Source: Pseudomonadota bacterium
Lineage (GTDB): Bacteria; Pseudomonadota; Gammaproteobacteria; Xanthomonadales; Xanthomonadaceae
NCBI GenBank assembly: GCA_023419315.1
Contig: JAEZYE010000015.1
Span: forward strand, 1 to 64,000
Reading direction: 5' to 3'
Length of the DNA stretch: 64,000 nt
Numbering within the stretch: the stretch's first letter is position 1; each line of letters opens with the position of its first letter. Shown piece after piece: positions 17,096-25,761 of the stretch. A program made the position numbers and the translations under genes. Under the pieces are notes generated by a model. The model saw nothing but the letters and a program-made list of their open reading frames with translations, had not been told where the DNA came from and searched no databases.

Positions 17096-17925
17096 GACGA
17101 ATGACTTCCGATCTGCACGAAGCCGTACTGGTCATTGCCCGCGAAGCCGGCGAGGCCATCATGGCGATCTACCGCGACAGTTTCGACGTCAGCCACAAGG
17201 CCGACGCCAGCCCGCTGACCGCCGCCGATCTCGCCGCGCACCGCGTGATTCTCGAAGGCTTGCGCCGCCTGACGCCGGCCTGGCCGGTGCTGTCCGAGGA
17301 AGCTTCGGACATTCCGTGGCAGACACGCGAGAACTGGCACACGTACTGGCTGGTCGATCCGCTCGACGGCACGCGCGAGTTCATCAAGCGCAACGGCGAG
17401 TTCACCGTCAACATCGCGCTCATCGAACAGAACGAGCCGATTTTCGGCGTCGTGCAGGCGCCGGTAACCGGTGAAATCTGGCATGCCGAACAAGGCCGCC
17501 ACGCCTATCGACGGCGCGGTGAAGTGGACGAACTGCTGCGTACGCGCGCGCCCGCGCATCCGCCGTTGAAAGTGGCCGCGAGCCGATCGCACCGCGATCT
17601 GCGTACCGAATCGGTGCTCGCGCGCATGGGCGGGATCGAAGAAGTTTCGCTGGGCTCGTCACTGAAGTTCTGCCGCATCGCCGAAGGCGCGCTGGATGTC
17701 TATCCGCGCTTTGGCCCGACCTCCGAATGGGACACGGCCGCGGCGCAATGCATCCTCGAAGCCGCCGGCGGCGCCTTGCTGGCGCCCGATGGCCGGGCGT
17801 TCCGCTACAACCGCCGCGAAACACTGCTCAACGGCGATTTCATCGCGCTGGGCGACCCGTCGCTGCCGTGGCGGGAATGGCTGGACGGCGGGGCCGGGGA
17901 CGGCAAGCTTGAACAGAGCGCCTGA
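17092..17925 (+). CDS. cysQ: 3'(2'),5'-bisphosphate nucleotidase CysQ
   Basis: 277 residues from ATG 17092, which overlaps the nudE stop as ATGA; ATG 17101 is an equally plausible start giving MTSDLHEAV. It belongs to the inositol monophosphatase-like family: metal-binding SEEAS (near residue 66), WLVDPLDGTREFIKRNGEF (near 85), and WDTAAAQCILEAAGG near the C-terminus. It removes the 3' phosphate from PAP, the by-product of sulfate assimilation and of PAPS-dependent sulfotransferases. That is of interest because two PAPS-type sulfotransferases occur later in the window, though far away. Probably in one transcript with nudE and mazG. Confidence 0.92.
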   Translation: MRRMTSDLHEAVLVIAREAGEAIMAIYRDSFDVSHKADASPLTAADLAAHRVILEGLRRLTPAWPVLSEEASDIPWQTRENWHTYWLVDPLDGTREFIKRNGEFTVNIALIEQNEPIFGVVQAPVTGEIWHAEQGRHAYRRRGEVDELLRTRAPAHPPLKVAASRSHRDLRTESVLARMGGIEEVSLGSSLKFCRIAEGALDVYPRFGPTSEWDTAAAQCILEAAGGALLAPDGRAFRYNRRETLLNGDFIALGDPSLPWREWLDGGAGDGKLEQSA

Positions 17926-17944
17926 GTCCGCACCGGCCGCAGCC

Positions 17945-18754
17945 ATGAGCGACATCCGCGAACTGCTGGAAATCATGGCGCGCCTGCGCAATCCCGAAGG
18001 CGGCTGCCCATGGGATCTGGAACAGGATTTCTCGACGATCGCGCCCTACACGATCGAGGAAGCCTACGAGGTGGCCGACGCGATTGATCGCGGCGACCTG
18101 GCGGATCTGAAGGACGAACTCGGCGACCTGCTGTTGCAGGTGGTTTTCCACGCACAGATGGCGAGCGAGCAGGGCGCATTCGCTTTCGGCGATGTCGTCG
18201 CCGCGATCTGCGACAAGATGGTGCGCCGCCATCCGCACGTGTTCGGCGATGCGAATTTCGAGGATGCCGCAGCACAGACGCGCAACTGGGAAGCGATCAA
18301 GCAGGCGGAACGCGCGGCCAGTGGAGCGCAGGATCGCTCCGCGCTGGCCGGCATTTCGCGCGGGTTGCCGGAATGGCAGCGTGCAGTGAAGTTGCAGTCG
18401 CGCGCCGCGCGGGTCGGTTTCGACTGGCCCGATCCCGCGCCGGTCATCGCCAAGCTGCACGAGGAAATCGAGGAAGTGCGCGTCGAGTTCGCGCGTGGCG
18501 ACGTGCAGGCCAATCGTGATCGGCTCGAGGACGAAATCGGCGATCTGCTGTTCGTCGCAGCCAACCTGGCGCGCCATGCGAAGGTTGATCCCGGCGCCGC
18601 GCTGCGGCGCGCCAACCACAAGTTCGAACGCCGCTTCCGCGCCATGGAAGCCATCGCGCAGGCGCAGGACACGTCGCTGGCGCAACTGGATCTCGCGCAG
18701 CAGGAAGCGCTGTGGCAGCAGGCCAAGCGGCGCGACGGTGATCCGGCGGCGTGA
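17945..18754 (+). CDS. mazG: Nucleoside triphosphate pyrophosphohydrolase MazG
   Basis: 269 residues from ATG 17945, the usual MazG length; the frame is open further upstream but only the part from MSDIRELLEIMARLR matches the family. Two MazG domains are visible. The N-terminal one has GGCPWDLEQDFSTI and the metal motif EEAYEVADAI with DELGDLLLQVVFHA; the C-terminal one has EEIEEVRVEF and DEIGDLLFVAANLARH. The enzyme hydrolyses NTPs to NMP plus pyrophosphate and can remove aberrant nucleotides or affect (p)ppGpp signalling. It starts 20 bp after cysQ. Confidence 0.95.
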   Translation: MSDIRELLEIMARLRNPEGGCPWDLEQDFSTIAPYTIEEAYEVADAIDRGDLADLKDELGDLLLQVVFHAQMASEQGAFAFGDVVAAICDKMVRRHPHVFGDANFEDAAAQTRNWEAIKQAERAASGAQDRSALAGISRGLPEWQRAVKLQSRAARVGFDWPDPAPVIAKLHEEIEEVRVEFARGDVQANRDRLEDEIGDLLFVAANLARHAKVDPGAALRRANHKFERRFRAMEAIAQAQDTSLAQLDLAQQEALWQQAKRRDGDPAA

Positions 18755-18788
18755 TCGCCGGCCGCCTGCGGGCGCATACACTGCCCGC

Positions 18789-19112
18789 ATGAAAACCCTG
18801 CTGCTGTTCGTCATCACCGCGCTGGCCGAAATCGTCGGCTGCTATCTGCCGTACCTGTGGCTGCGCAAGGGCGGCAGTGCGTGGCTGTTGTTGCCGGCTG
18901 CGGCCAGCCTGGCCGTGTTCGTCTGGTTGTTGACGCTGCACCCGACCGCATCCGGCCGCGTGTACGCGGCGTACGGCGGCGTGTACGTCAGCGTTGCCAT
19001 CGGCTGGTTGTGGATGGTCGACGCCATCAAGCCGAGCCGCTGGGATGCGCTGGGCGTGGCGCTGTGTCTGGCCGGAATGGCGGTCATCATGTTCGCCCCG
19101 CGCGCGGCGTGA
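18789..19112 (+). CDS. YnfA family small membrane protein
   Basis: 107 residues, almost entirely four hydrophobic segments. The ALAEIVGCYLPYLWLRKG stretch and the GRVYAAYGGVYVSVAIGWLW segment are typical of the YnfA/UPF0060 family, related to small multidrug resistance transporters. The transported substrate is unknown. It lies 34 bp after mazG without an obvious terminator between them. Confidence 0.88.
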   Translation: MKTLLLFVITALAEIVGCYLPYLWLRKGGSAWLLLPAAASLAVFVWLLTLHPTASGRVYAAYGGVYVSVAIGWLWMVDAIKPSRWDALGVALCLAGMAVIMFAPRAA

Positions 19113-19176
19113 CGCGTATCGCCGCGCCGGTCGGGCGGCGCTATGCTGCGGCGGCCAGAGGCATCGAGGAGCCCGC

Positions 19177-19479
19177 ATGAAGCGCTTCGCCAGTTTCCGC
19201 GAGTTCTACCCCTTCTACCTGAGCGAGCACCGCAATACGGTGTCGCGCCGCCTGCATTTCATCGGCTCCTGCGGCGTGCTGCTGCTGGTCGCCTGGTCGA
19301 TCCACCGCGGCAATGCGTGGTGGCTGCTCGCGGCGCTGTTCTGCGGTTACGGCTTCGCGTGGGTTGGGCATTTCTTCTTCGAGAAGAACCGGCCCGCCAC
19401 GTTCAAGCATCCGTTCTATTCCTTCGCCGGCGATTGGGTGATGTTCAAGGACATCCTCATCGGCCGCATCCGTTTCTGA
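19177..19479 (+). CDS. DUF962/Mpo1-like membrane protein
   Basis: 100 residues. It contains FREFYPFYLSEHRN at the start, RRLHFIGSCGVLLL, WVGHFFFEKNRPATFKHPFYS and a C-terminal FKDILIGRI. These paired His-containing motifs (SEHRN, RLHFIG, GHFFFEKNRPATF) are those of the DUF962 family. Its yeast member Mpo1 is an iron-dependent 2-hydroxy fatty acid dioxygenase, so a role in fatty-acid alpha-oxidation is possible by family only. A GAGGAG ribosome site precedes ATG 19177. It converges on the DMT-family gene with a 4-bp gap. Confidence 0.82.
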   Translation: MKRFASFREFYPFYLSEHRNTVSRRLHFIGSCGVLLLVAWSIHRGNAWWLLAALFCGYGFAWVGHFFFEKNRPATFKHPFYSFAGDWVMFKDILIGRIRF

Positions 19480-19483
19480 AACA

Positions 19484-19849
19484 TCAGCCCTGCGCGGTCG
19501 CGGGGCTGCCCGGGTCGTAGAACATCAGGAACGCCGCGCCGACGATCAGCACGAACGCCGCGTAGTGGTTCCACTTCAAGGGCTGGCCCAGGTACCAGGT
19601 CGAAAACCCGGCGAACACGACCAGCGTCAGGATTTCCTGGATCGTCTTCAGCTGCACCACCGAGTACACCGTGCTGCCCAGCCGGTTGGCCGGCACCATC
19701 AGGGAATACTCGAAAAACGCGATGCCCCAGCTGGCGACGATGGCCAGCAACAGCGGTGAGCTGCGGTACTTCAGATGGCCGTACCACGCGAAGGTCATGA
19801 AGATGTTGGAAGCCAGCAGCAGGGCGATGGGAAGGAGGCGGGCGAGCAT
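19484..19849 (-). CDS. DMT-superfamily DUF486 membrane protein
   Basis: 121 residues, four predicted membrane helices: LLPIALLLASNIFMTFAWYG, LLLAIVASWGIAFFEYSLM, the VYSVVQLKTIQEILTLVVF region, and AAFVLIVGAAFLMF. PANRLGS and LKTIQEILTL are typical of DUF486 proteins distantly related to drug/metabolite transporters. Function unknown. The start at 19849 gives the family's length; the upstream extension in frame is proline/arginine-rich and not family-like. Divergent from the response regulator gene. Confidence 0.85.
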   Translation of the reverse strand: MLARLLPIALLLASNIFMTFAWYGHLKYRSSPLLLAIVASWGIAFFEYSLMVPANRLGSTVYSVVQLKTIQEILTLVVFAGFSTWYLGQPLKWNHYAAFVLIVGAAFLMFYDPGSPATAQG

Positions 19850-20066
19850 CGGGGGCGTCGGCGGTGAAAGGGACGCGCAGCTTAGCGGTCCGGCGCGGGG
19901 GCCGCCTTCCCGCTCGGTTGTCGGAGTGGGGGGACCGCTGCTTTCGCGCCGGGTCCGGACTGGGCCACCCCGGCTGAAGCCGCAGGCGCACCCCAATGTG
20001 ATTTTCTTCACGCGCCCTCAACCGTCGGGCTAGTAGCTTCACAAACCTGAAGTCAAAGGAGCTGCT

Positions 20067-20768
20067 ATGCGCCATTCACAGGAAACCGCGGGTCTGGTCC
20101 TTGTCGTCGAGGACAACCGCAATATTTCGGAAATGGTCGGTGAGTATCTGGAAGGTCGGGGCTTCGAGGTCGATTACGCCTCCGACGGACTGGACGGCTA
20201 CCGGCTTGCCACCGAGAACAGTTACGACGTCGTGGTACTGGACCTGATGCTGCCGCGCATGGACGGCATGGAGGTCTGCAAGAAGCTGCGCAACGAGGCC
20301 CGCAAGTCGACGCCGGTGCTCATGCTGACGGCGCGCGACACGCTGGACGACAAGCTCACCGGCTTGAGCTCTGGTGCGGACGACTACCTCACCAAGCCGT
20401 TCGCGATCCAGGAACTGGAAGCCCGGCTGCGCGCGTTGATCCGTCGCGAACGCCGGCAGGTCGGTTCGGAGGTGCTGAAAGTGGCTGATCTGGTGCTCGA
20501 TCCGGTGAGCATGCGCGCCACGCGCGGCGGCAACGAACTGATGCTGTCGCCGATCGGCCTGCGCCTGCTCACCATCCTCATGCGCGAATCGCCGCGCGTG
20601 GTGACCCGCCAGGAAATCGAGCGCGAGATCTGGGGCAATGGCCTGCCGGATTCGGACACGCTGCGCAGCCACCTCTACAACCTGCGCAAGGTGATCGACA
20701 AACCCTTCGACAAGCCGCTTCTGCACACGGTACAGAGCGCGGGCTATCGCATCGCGGACATCGGTTGA
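20067..20768 (+). CDS. OmpR/PhoB-type response regulator
   Basis: 233 residues. The N-terminal receiver has the acidic pair VVEDNRN, phospho-acceptor Asp59 in VVLDLMLPRMDG, Thr in LMLTARDT and Lys in DDYLTKPFA. The C-terminal winged helix ends LRSHLYNLRKVIDKPFDKPLLHTVQSAGYRI, the PhoB/OmpR DNA-recognition fold. AAAGGAG at 20056-20062 precedes the ATG. A short inverted repeat (CTTCA at 20037-20041, TGAAG at 20048-20052) sits just before the ribosome site and could be an operator. The partner kinase follows, then an efflux operon, so the likely targets are those genes. Confidence 0.93.
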   Translation: MRHSQETAGLVLVVEDNRNISEMVGEYLEGRGFEVDYASDGLDGYRLATENSYDVVVLDLMLPRMDGMEVCKKLRNEARKSTPVLMLTARDTLDDKLTGLSSGADDYLTKPFAIQELEARLRALIRRERRQVGSEVLKVADLVLDPVSMRATRGGNELMLSPIGLRLLTILMRESPRVVTRQEIEREIWGNGLPDSDTLRSHLYNLRKVIDKPFDKPLLHTVQSAGYRIADIG

Positions 20769-20770
20769 GC

Positions 20771-20790
20771 GCGCGGGCATAATCCCGCGC
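20771..20790 (+). promoter_or_regulatory. Hairpin between response regulator and kinase genes
   Basis: GCGCGGG (20771-20777) and CCCGCGC (20784-20790) form a perfect 7-bp stem with loop CATAAT, starting two bases after the regulator stop. There is no T tract. It could lower kinase expression relative to the regulator by blocking ribosomes or by mRNA processing. Confidence 0.5.
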
Positions 20791-20809
20791 CATCGGGACT
20801 GGAGCCGCC

Positions 20810-22078
20810 ATGCCGCAGGGTTTGCCGCGAAAGCTTCGCATCGCCTTCATCCTGCAGGCGGTGATGGTCAGCCTTGCGATCGTGCTGGGCGTGTACCTCA
20901 TTTCCGCGGTCATCAAGCACAGCCTGATGAACACCGCGCTGCAGCAGGAAGCTAGCCATTTCTGGGAGCTGTACGACGCGTCCACCGCGCAGCCGCCCCC
21001 GAATACGCACAACCTGCGTGGCTATCTGGTGGTCAAGGGCCACTCCAACCTGGTGCTGCCGGAAAACCTGCGTGCACTGAAGCCCGGGTTCCACGAGCTC
21101 AAGAGCGACGACATGCTCGTGCTCGTGGACGAACAGCCGGAAGGCCGGCTCTATCTGGTCTTCCTGCGCTCGCAGGCCGAGCGGTTGGCGTTCTATTTCG
21201 GCACGCTGCCGATCATCCTCACCCTGATCGCAATCTATCTGGTGTCGTGGTTGACCTACCGCGTATCCAAGCGGCTGGTCTCGCCGGTCAGCTGGCTGGC
21301 ACGGCAGGTCGCCGAGTGGGATCCGCGCCGGCCCGACGTCAGCGGGCTGGCGCCGGATCGCCTGCCGTCCGAAGTGCAGGGCGAGGCGCGGCAACTGGCG
21401 TCGGCATTGCATGGGCTCGCACAACGCGTGTCCTCGCATGTGGCGCGCGAACGCGACTTCACCCGTGACGCCAGCCACGAACTGCGCACGCCATTGACCG
21501 TCATCCGCGTCGCCAGCGACATGGCGATGGCAGAGGAATCCTCGCCGCGGGTGGTGCGTTCGCTGCAACGCATCCAGCGCGCCGGCCGCGACATGGAAGC
21601 GGTGATCGATGCGTTCCTGATCCTCGCGCGCGAAGCCGAAGTGGAACCGCAACGCGAGGACTTCGACGTGGCCGATCTGGTGCTGGACGAAGCCGAGAAT
21701 GCCCGCACGCTGCTGATCGGCAAACCCGTCGATCTGGAAGTGACCTGCCACGCCAAACCGCGCCTGCATGCGCCGCCGCGCGTGTTCCAGGTGGTGGTCA
21801 GCAACCTGCTGCGCAACGCCTGCAGCTATACCGATGAAGGCCGCATCGATGTACTGGTCGAGGCCGACCGGGTGATCGTGCGCGATACCGGCATCGGCAT
21901 GAGCCGCGATTCGATGGAACGCGTGTTCGAACCGTTCTATCGCGTCGATGCCGCGCGGCCTCGCGGCAGTGGCTTGGGCCTGTCGATCGTCAGCCGGCTG
22001 TGCGATCGCTTCGGCTGGAAGATCGAACTCGAGAGCGAAATCGGCAAGGGCACCTCGGCGACCATCCGCTTTACCTGA
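20810..22078 (+). CDS. Sensor histidine kinase of the two-component pair
   Basis: 422 residues. TM1 at about residues 9-34 (IAFILQAVMVSLAIVLGVYL), a periplasmic loop of about 90 residues, TM2 near 132-152 (TLPIILTLIAIYLVSWLTY), a HAMP-like linker, then the HisKA motif with phospho-acceptor His223 in RDASHELRTPLTVIR and a HATPase domain (N box VVSNLLRNACSY, G boxes VRDTGIGM and GSGLGLSIVSRL). The small periplasmic domain has no recognised ligand motif. It probably senses an envelope signal and phosphorylates the upstream regulator. A 6-bp inverted repeat (22081-22101) follows the stop. Confidence 0.92.
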   Translation: MPQGLPRKLRIAFILQAVMVSLAIVLGVYLISAVIKHSLMNTALQQEASHFWELYDASTAQPPPNTHNLRGYLVVKGHSNLVLPENLRALKPGFHELKSDDMLVLVDEQPEGRLYLVFLRSQAERLAFYFGTLPIILTLIAIYLVSWLTYRVSKRLVSPVSWLARQVAEWDPRRPDVSGLAPDRLPSEVQGEARQLASALHGLAQRVSSHVARERDFTRDASHELRTPLTVIRVASDMAMAEESSPRVVRSLQRIQRAGRDMEAVIDAFLILAREAEVEPQREDFDVADLVLDEAENARTLLIGKPVDLEVTCHAKPRLHAPPRVFQVVVSNLLRNACSYTDEGRIDVLVEADRVIVRDTGIGMSRDSMERVFEPFYRVDAARPRGSGLGLSIVSRLCDRFGWKIELESEIGKGTSATIRFT

Positions 22079-22236
22079 TCGGCACGACGCGATCCCGTGC
22101 CAATGGTCCCGGATGCAATGCCGGCTGCGGCCTGAATCATCCGAAGACGCAAACGGCGGTGGCGCGGCGCCTGTCAACGCGGTCGAACGGCGTGCGTTAA
22201 TGCACATGACTCCGCCCGTCTCCTTGAATCCGCCGC

Positions 22237-23757
22237 ATGAGCCAGCCGTCCCGTCGTCGCTCTTCTTCTCCCTGGATTTCCCGCGCCGTCATCGCGGTCG
22301 CCGTCCTCGCCGTGGTTGCAGCCGGTGGCTGGTACTGGACCCAGCGCAAGGCCGATGCGGAAGAGGGTGCATATCGGACCACGCCGGTCGAGCGCGGCAA
22401 CATCCGCGTCGCGATCTCCGCCACCGGCACGCTCAGCGCCATCTCCACCGTCACCGTCGGCAGCCAGATTTCCGGGCAGGTGACGGATGTGCTCGTGGAC
22501 TACAACAGCCCGGTCAGGAAGGGCGACGTGCTCGCGCGGATCGACCCGAAGACCTACGAAGCGCAGATCGAACAGGGCACCGCGCAGATTGCCGCCGCCC
22601 GCGCCTCGTTGGCGCAGGCGCAGGCCACGCTGAAGAACGCCGAACTCGATTACCGCCGCAAGGCGGATCTGGGCCAGCAGAAACTGGTCGCGCAAAGCGA
22701 TGTAGATCTCGCCCGCGCGGCGCTGGATCAGGCGCGCGCGCAATTGAATTCCTCGCAGGCGCAGATTCGGCAGCAGACGGCGTCGACGCAGACCACGCGG
22801 GTGAACCTGGAGCGCACCGTCATCCGCTCGCCCGTGGACGGCGTCGTGCTCACGCGCAGCATCGAACCGGGCCAGACGGTCGCGGCAAGCCTGCAGGCGC
22901 CGGAACTGTTCACCATCGCCGAAGACCTCGCCAAGATGAAAATCGAGCTGGCCGTGGACGAGGCCGACATCGGCCAGGTCAAGGTAGGACAAGGCGTGTC
23001 GTTCACGGTGGATGCGTTCCCGGATCGCCAGTTCAAGGGTCAGGTCGAACAGGTGCGGCTGGCGGCCACGACCACCAACAACGTGGTGACGTATCCCGTC
23101 GTGGTCACGGTCGACAACAGCGACGAGACCCTGCTGCCCGGCCTGACCGTCAATGCGGAAATCGAAGTGAGCAAGCGCGACAACGTGCTGAAGGTGTCCA
23201 ACGCCGCGTTGCGCTACAAGCCGACGGACGATACCGCGCCGGCCGGTGCCGCGCCGCAGGGTTCGCAGGCGCGCGGCGCCGGCGTGGCCGAGGATCTCCA
23301 GCGCATTGCCGGGACGCTGGATCTGAAGCCCGGACAGCGCGCTGCGTTCGACGCGGCCGCAACGGCGGTGCGCGAGCGCCAGGCCGCGCGCGCCGCGCAA
23401 CCGCAGCAGGGCGGCAGCACGATGTTCGGCGGACCCGGTGGTCCGGGCCCGCGCACGGGCGGCAACAACAGCGGTAGCGGCAGCATGCAGGCGCAGATCC
23501 GCCAGCGCATGGCCGAACGCTTCCAGCAGGATTTCGCCGCATTCCGCGCCACCCTCGAACCCGCGCAGCAGCAGCGCTGGGACGCCGAACTGAAGACACT
23601 GCTCGCCGCCAAGCGCGCCCCGTTGTACAAGCTGGTCGGCGGCCAGCCGGAGCGCGTGCTGCTGCGCATCGGCGCCAGCGATGGCAGCGCGACCGAAGTG
23701 TCCGGCGGCATCAAGGAAGGCGATCAGGTGATCGTCGGCGAGCGGGTCCGCGAATGA
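22237..23757 (+). CDS. MacA-like periplasmic adaptor (HlyD family) with a C-terminal insertion
   Basis: 506 residues; MacA-type adaptors are usually about 370-400. An N-terminal membrane anchor (about 14-33) precedes the adaptor core: the lipoyl half SGQVTDVLVDYNSPVRKGDVLARIDP, a coiled coil with QAQATLKNAELDYRRK, the second lipoyl half RSPVDGVVLTRSIEPGQTV, and a beta-barrel with VKVGQGVSFTVDAFP. Residues from about 330 to 465 are an unusual insertion: an Ala/Gln-rich helical segment, a Gly-rich stretch (GGPGGPGPRTGG) and another helical segment, before the membrane-proximal end. It links the inner-membrane ABC unit to an outer-membrane TolC-like channel, which is not encoded here. Its stop overlaps the ATPase start. 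Confidence 0.88.
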   Translation: MSQPSRRRSSSPWISRAVIAVAVLAVVAAGGWYWTQRKADAEEGAYRTTPVERGNIRVAISATGTLSAISTVTVGSQISGQVTDVLVDYNSPVRKGDVLARIDPKTYEAQIEQGTAQIAAARASLAQAQATLKNAELDYRRKADLGQQKLVAQSDVDLARAALDQARAQLNSSQAQIRQQTASTQTTRVNLERTVIRSPVDGVVLTRSIEPGQTVAASLQAPELFTIAEDLAKMKIELAVDEADIGQVKVGQGVSFTVDAFPDRQFKGQVEQVRLAATTTNNVVTYPVVVTVDNSDETLLPGLTVNAEIEVSKRDNVLKVSNAALRYKPTDDTAPAGAAPQGSQARGAGVAEDLQRIAGTLDLKPGQRAAFDAAATAVRERQAARAAQPQQGGSTMFGGPGGPGPRTGGNNSGSGSMQAQIRQRMAERFQQDFAAFRATLEPAQQQRWDAELKTLLAAKRAPLYKLVGGQPERVLLRIGASDGSATEVSGGIKEGDQVIVGERVRE

Positions 23758-24467
23758 CCGCAGCGCAGCCGCAGCCGGACCGCGTTCCGGTGATCGAAAC
23801 CCACGCGCTGAGCAAGGTCTACTCGCCCGGCACGGAAGCGGAAGTCGTCGCGCTCAAGGGCGTGGACATGCGCATCGATCGCGGGGATTTCGTCGCCATC
23901 ATGGGACCTTCGGGCTCCGGCAAGTCCACGCTGATGAACCTGATCGGCTGCCTGGATACGCCCAGTTCCGGCCGCTATCTGTGTGACGGCGTGGATGTGT
24001 CCACGCTCGATGCCGAAGCATTGGCCGTGCTGCGCCGGGACAAGATCGGCTTCGTGTTCCAGGGGTTCAACCTGCTGCCGCGCATGAGTGCGATCGAGAA
24101 CGTCGCGATGCCGCTGGGCTATGCACAGGTGCCGCCGCACGAGCGGCAGGAACGCGCCCGCAAGGCGCTGGCGGCCGTCGGCCTGGCCGAACGCGGCAAC
24201 CATCGCCCGAGCGAGCTCTCCGGCGGCCAGCAGCAGCGCGTGGCCATCGCGCGCGCGCTGATCAACGAGCCGCCCATCATCCTCGCCGACGAACCGACCG
24301 GTGCGCTCGACAGCCGCACCGGCGAGGAGATCCTCGCGCTGTTCAAGCGCCTGCGCGACGAAGGCCACACTGTCGTGCTGATCACCCATGACGCGGAAGT
24401 CGCCGCGCACGCCGATCGCACGCTGGTGATGCGTGATGGCGAGTTGCACGAGGAAACGGCGCCATGA
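23754..24467 (+). CDS. ABC transporter ATP-binding protein (MacB/LolD type)
   Basis: 237 residues. Walker A GPSGSGKST, Q-loop FVFQGFNLLPRM, signature LSGGQQQR, Walker B IILADEPTGALD and switch His in VLITHD are all intact. The segment LMNLIGCLDTPSSG is typical of the MacB/LolD branch. Both ends overlap neighbours by ATGA, so adaptor, ATPase and permease are translated as a coupled set. E. coli MacB carries ATPase and permease in one chain; here they are separate. Confidence 0.93.
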   Translation: MTAAQPQPDRVPVIETHALSKVYSPGTEAEVVALKGVDMRIDRGDFVAIMGPSGSGKSTLMNLIGCLDTPSSGRYLCDGVDVSTLDAEALAVLRRDKIGFVFQGFNLLPRMSAIENVAMPLGYAQVPPHERQERARKALAAVGLAERGNHRPSELSGGQQQRVAIARALINEPPIILADEPTGALDSRTGEEILALFKRLRDEGHTVVLITHDAEVAAHADRTLVMRDGELHEETAP

Positions 24468-25699
24468 ACTTCACCGACATCCTGCGCACGGCCATCTTCG
24501 CGTTGCGCGGCAACTGGATGCGCAGCGCATTGACGTCGCTGGGCGTGATTATCGGCATCGCCGCGGTCATCGTGATGGTGTCGGTCGGACAGGGCACGCA
24601 GGCGGAAATCGACAAGCTGGTCTCCGGCCTGGGATCGCAGCGCCTCGACATCAATCCGGGCGCGGGTCGCGGCGGCGGCGGCGTGCGCATGAGCGGCAGC
24701 AGCTTCTACACGCTCAAGGAGGGCGACGTCGAAGCGATCCGCGAACAGATTCCGGAGGTCCAGTACGTGGCCGGCGCGCTGCGTGGCAGCAGCCAGGTCG
24801 TGTATGCGGAAAACAACTGGTCGAGCAGTTGGCAGGGCGTGCAGCCGGACTACTTCGACATCAACAGCTGGACGATCGCCAACGGCGAGGGTTTCGACGC
24901 GCAGGATTACAGCAGCGCGGCCAAGGTGGTGATTCTCGGCGAAACCGTACGACGCGAACTGTTCGGCGAAGATTCCGGCGTCGGCCAGACCGTGCGGATC
25001 GGGCGCGTGCCGTTCACCGTGGTTGGCACGCTCGCGCCGAAGGGGCAGGGCGGCTTCGGCCAGGACCAGGACGATGTGATGATGGTGCCGCTGGAAACCG
25101 CGCGCCGCCGCCTGCTGGGTTCGATGGGCCTGCCGCCGAGTGCGGTGATGCAGATTGCACTGACCGTCACCGACGCCAAGGATCTGGGCTACGTGCAGGG
25201 CGAAGTGGAAGCGCTGCTGCGCCAGCGGCACAAGATCGCGCCCGGCGATGACGATGACTTCAATGTGCGCAACATTTCGGAAATCGTCGCCACGCGTACG
25301 GCGACCACGCGGCTGATGTCGCTGCTGCTGGGCGCGGTCGCCACGATTTCGCTGATCGTTGGCGGCATCGGCATCATGAACATCATGCTGGTCTCGGTAA
25401 CCGAACGGATCCGCGAAATCGGCCTGCGCATGGCAGTCGGCGCCGGGCCGAGCGACGTGCGCCGGCAGTTCCTCGCCGAAGCCATGCTGATCTCGCTGAT
25501 CGGCGGCGTGCTCGGCATTGCCATCGGCATCGTCGGCGCGCTGGTGGTCGGCAAGTTCAGCGAACTGCCGGTGGCGCTCAATGGACAGGTGATCGGACTG
25601 GCGGCCGGCTTCTCCATCGCGACCGGACTCTTTTTCGGCTACTACCCGGCGCGGAAGGCGTCGCAGCTGGATCCGATCGAGGCGCTTCGGCAGCAATAG
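24464..25699 (+). CDS. ABC transporter permease (MacB/FtsX family)
   Basis: 411 residues. One N-terminal membrane helix (about 20-43, SALTSLGVIIGIAAVIVMVSV), a large periplasmic domain of the MacB_PCD type (about 45-280), and three C-terminal helices starting near residue 285 (LLGAVATISLIVGGIGIMNI, then two more). The VSVTERIREIGLRMAVGAGPSD loop and the closing YYPARKASQLDPIEALR are hallmarks of this family. Together with the two preceding genes it forms a tripartite efflux or lipid/peptide export pump, likely under the upstream two-component system. Confidence 0.92.
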   Translation: MNFTDILRTAIFALRGNWMRSALTSLGVIIGIAAVIVMVSVGQGTQAEIDKLVSGLGSQRLDINPGAGRGGGGVRMSGSSFYTLKEGDVEAIREQIPEVQYVAGALRGSSQVVYAENNWSSSWQGVQPDYFDINSWTIANGEGFDAQDYSSAAKVVILGETVRRELFGEDSGVGQTVRIGRVPFTVVGTLAPKGQGGFGQDQDDVMMVPLETARRRLLGSMGLPPSAVMQIALTVTDAKDLGYVQGEVEALLRQRHKIAPGDDDDFNVRNISEIVATRTATTRLMSLLLGAVATISLIVGGIGIMNIMLVSVTERIREIGLRMAVGAGPSDVRRQFLAEAMLISLIGGVLGIAIGIVGALVVGKFSELPVALNGQVIGLAAGFSIATGLFFGYYPARKASQLDPIEALRQQ

Positions 25700-25703
25700 C
25701 CTG

Positions 25704-25732
25704 TTGACTTGCCAATGAGAATCATTATCATC
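25704..25732 (+). promoter_or_regulatory. Fur box overlapping the hemP promoter
   Basis: A -35 TTGACT (25704-25709), 16-bp spacer and -10 TATCAT (25726-25731). A near-consensus Fur box (AATGAGAATCATTATCATC, 25714-25732) covers the spacer and -10 hexamer, so iron-loaded Fur would block RNA polymerase. It sits 30 bp upstream of hemP and should control the whole heme cluster. Confidence 0.85.
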
Positions 25733-25761
25733 CGATATCGTTCCGCCATGGAGCCTATCCG

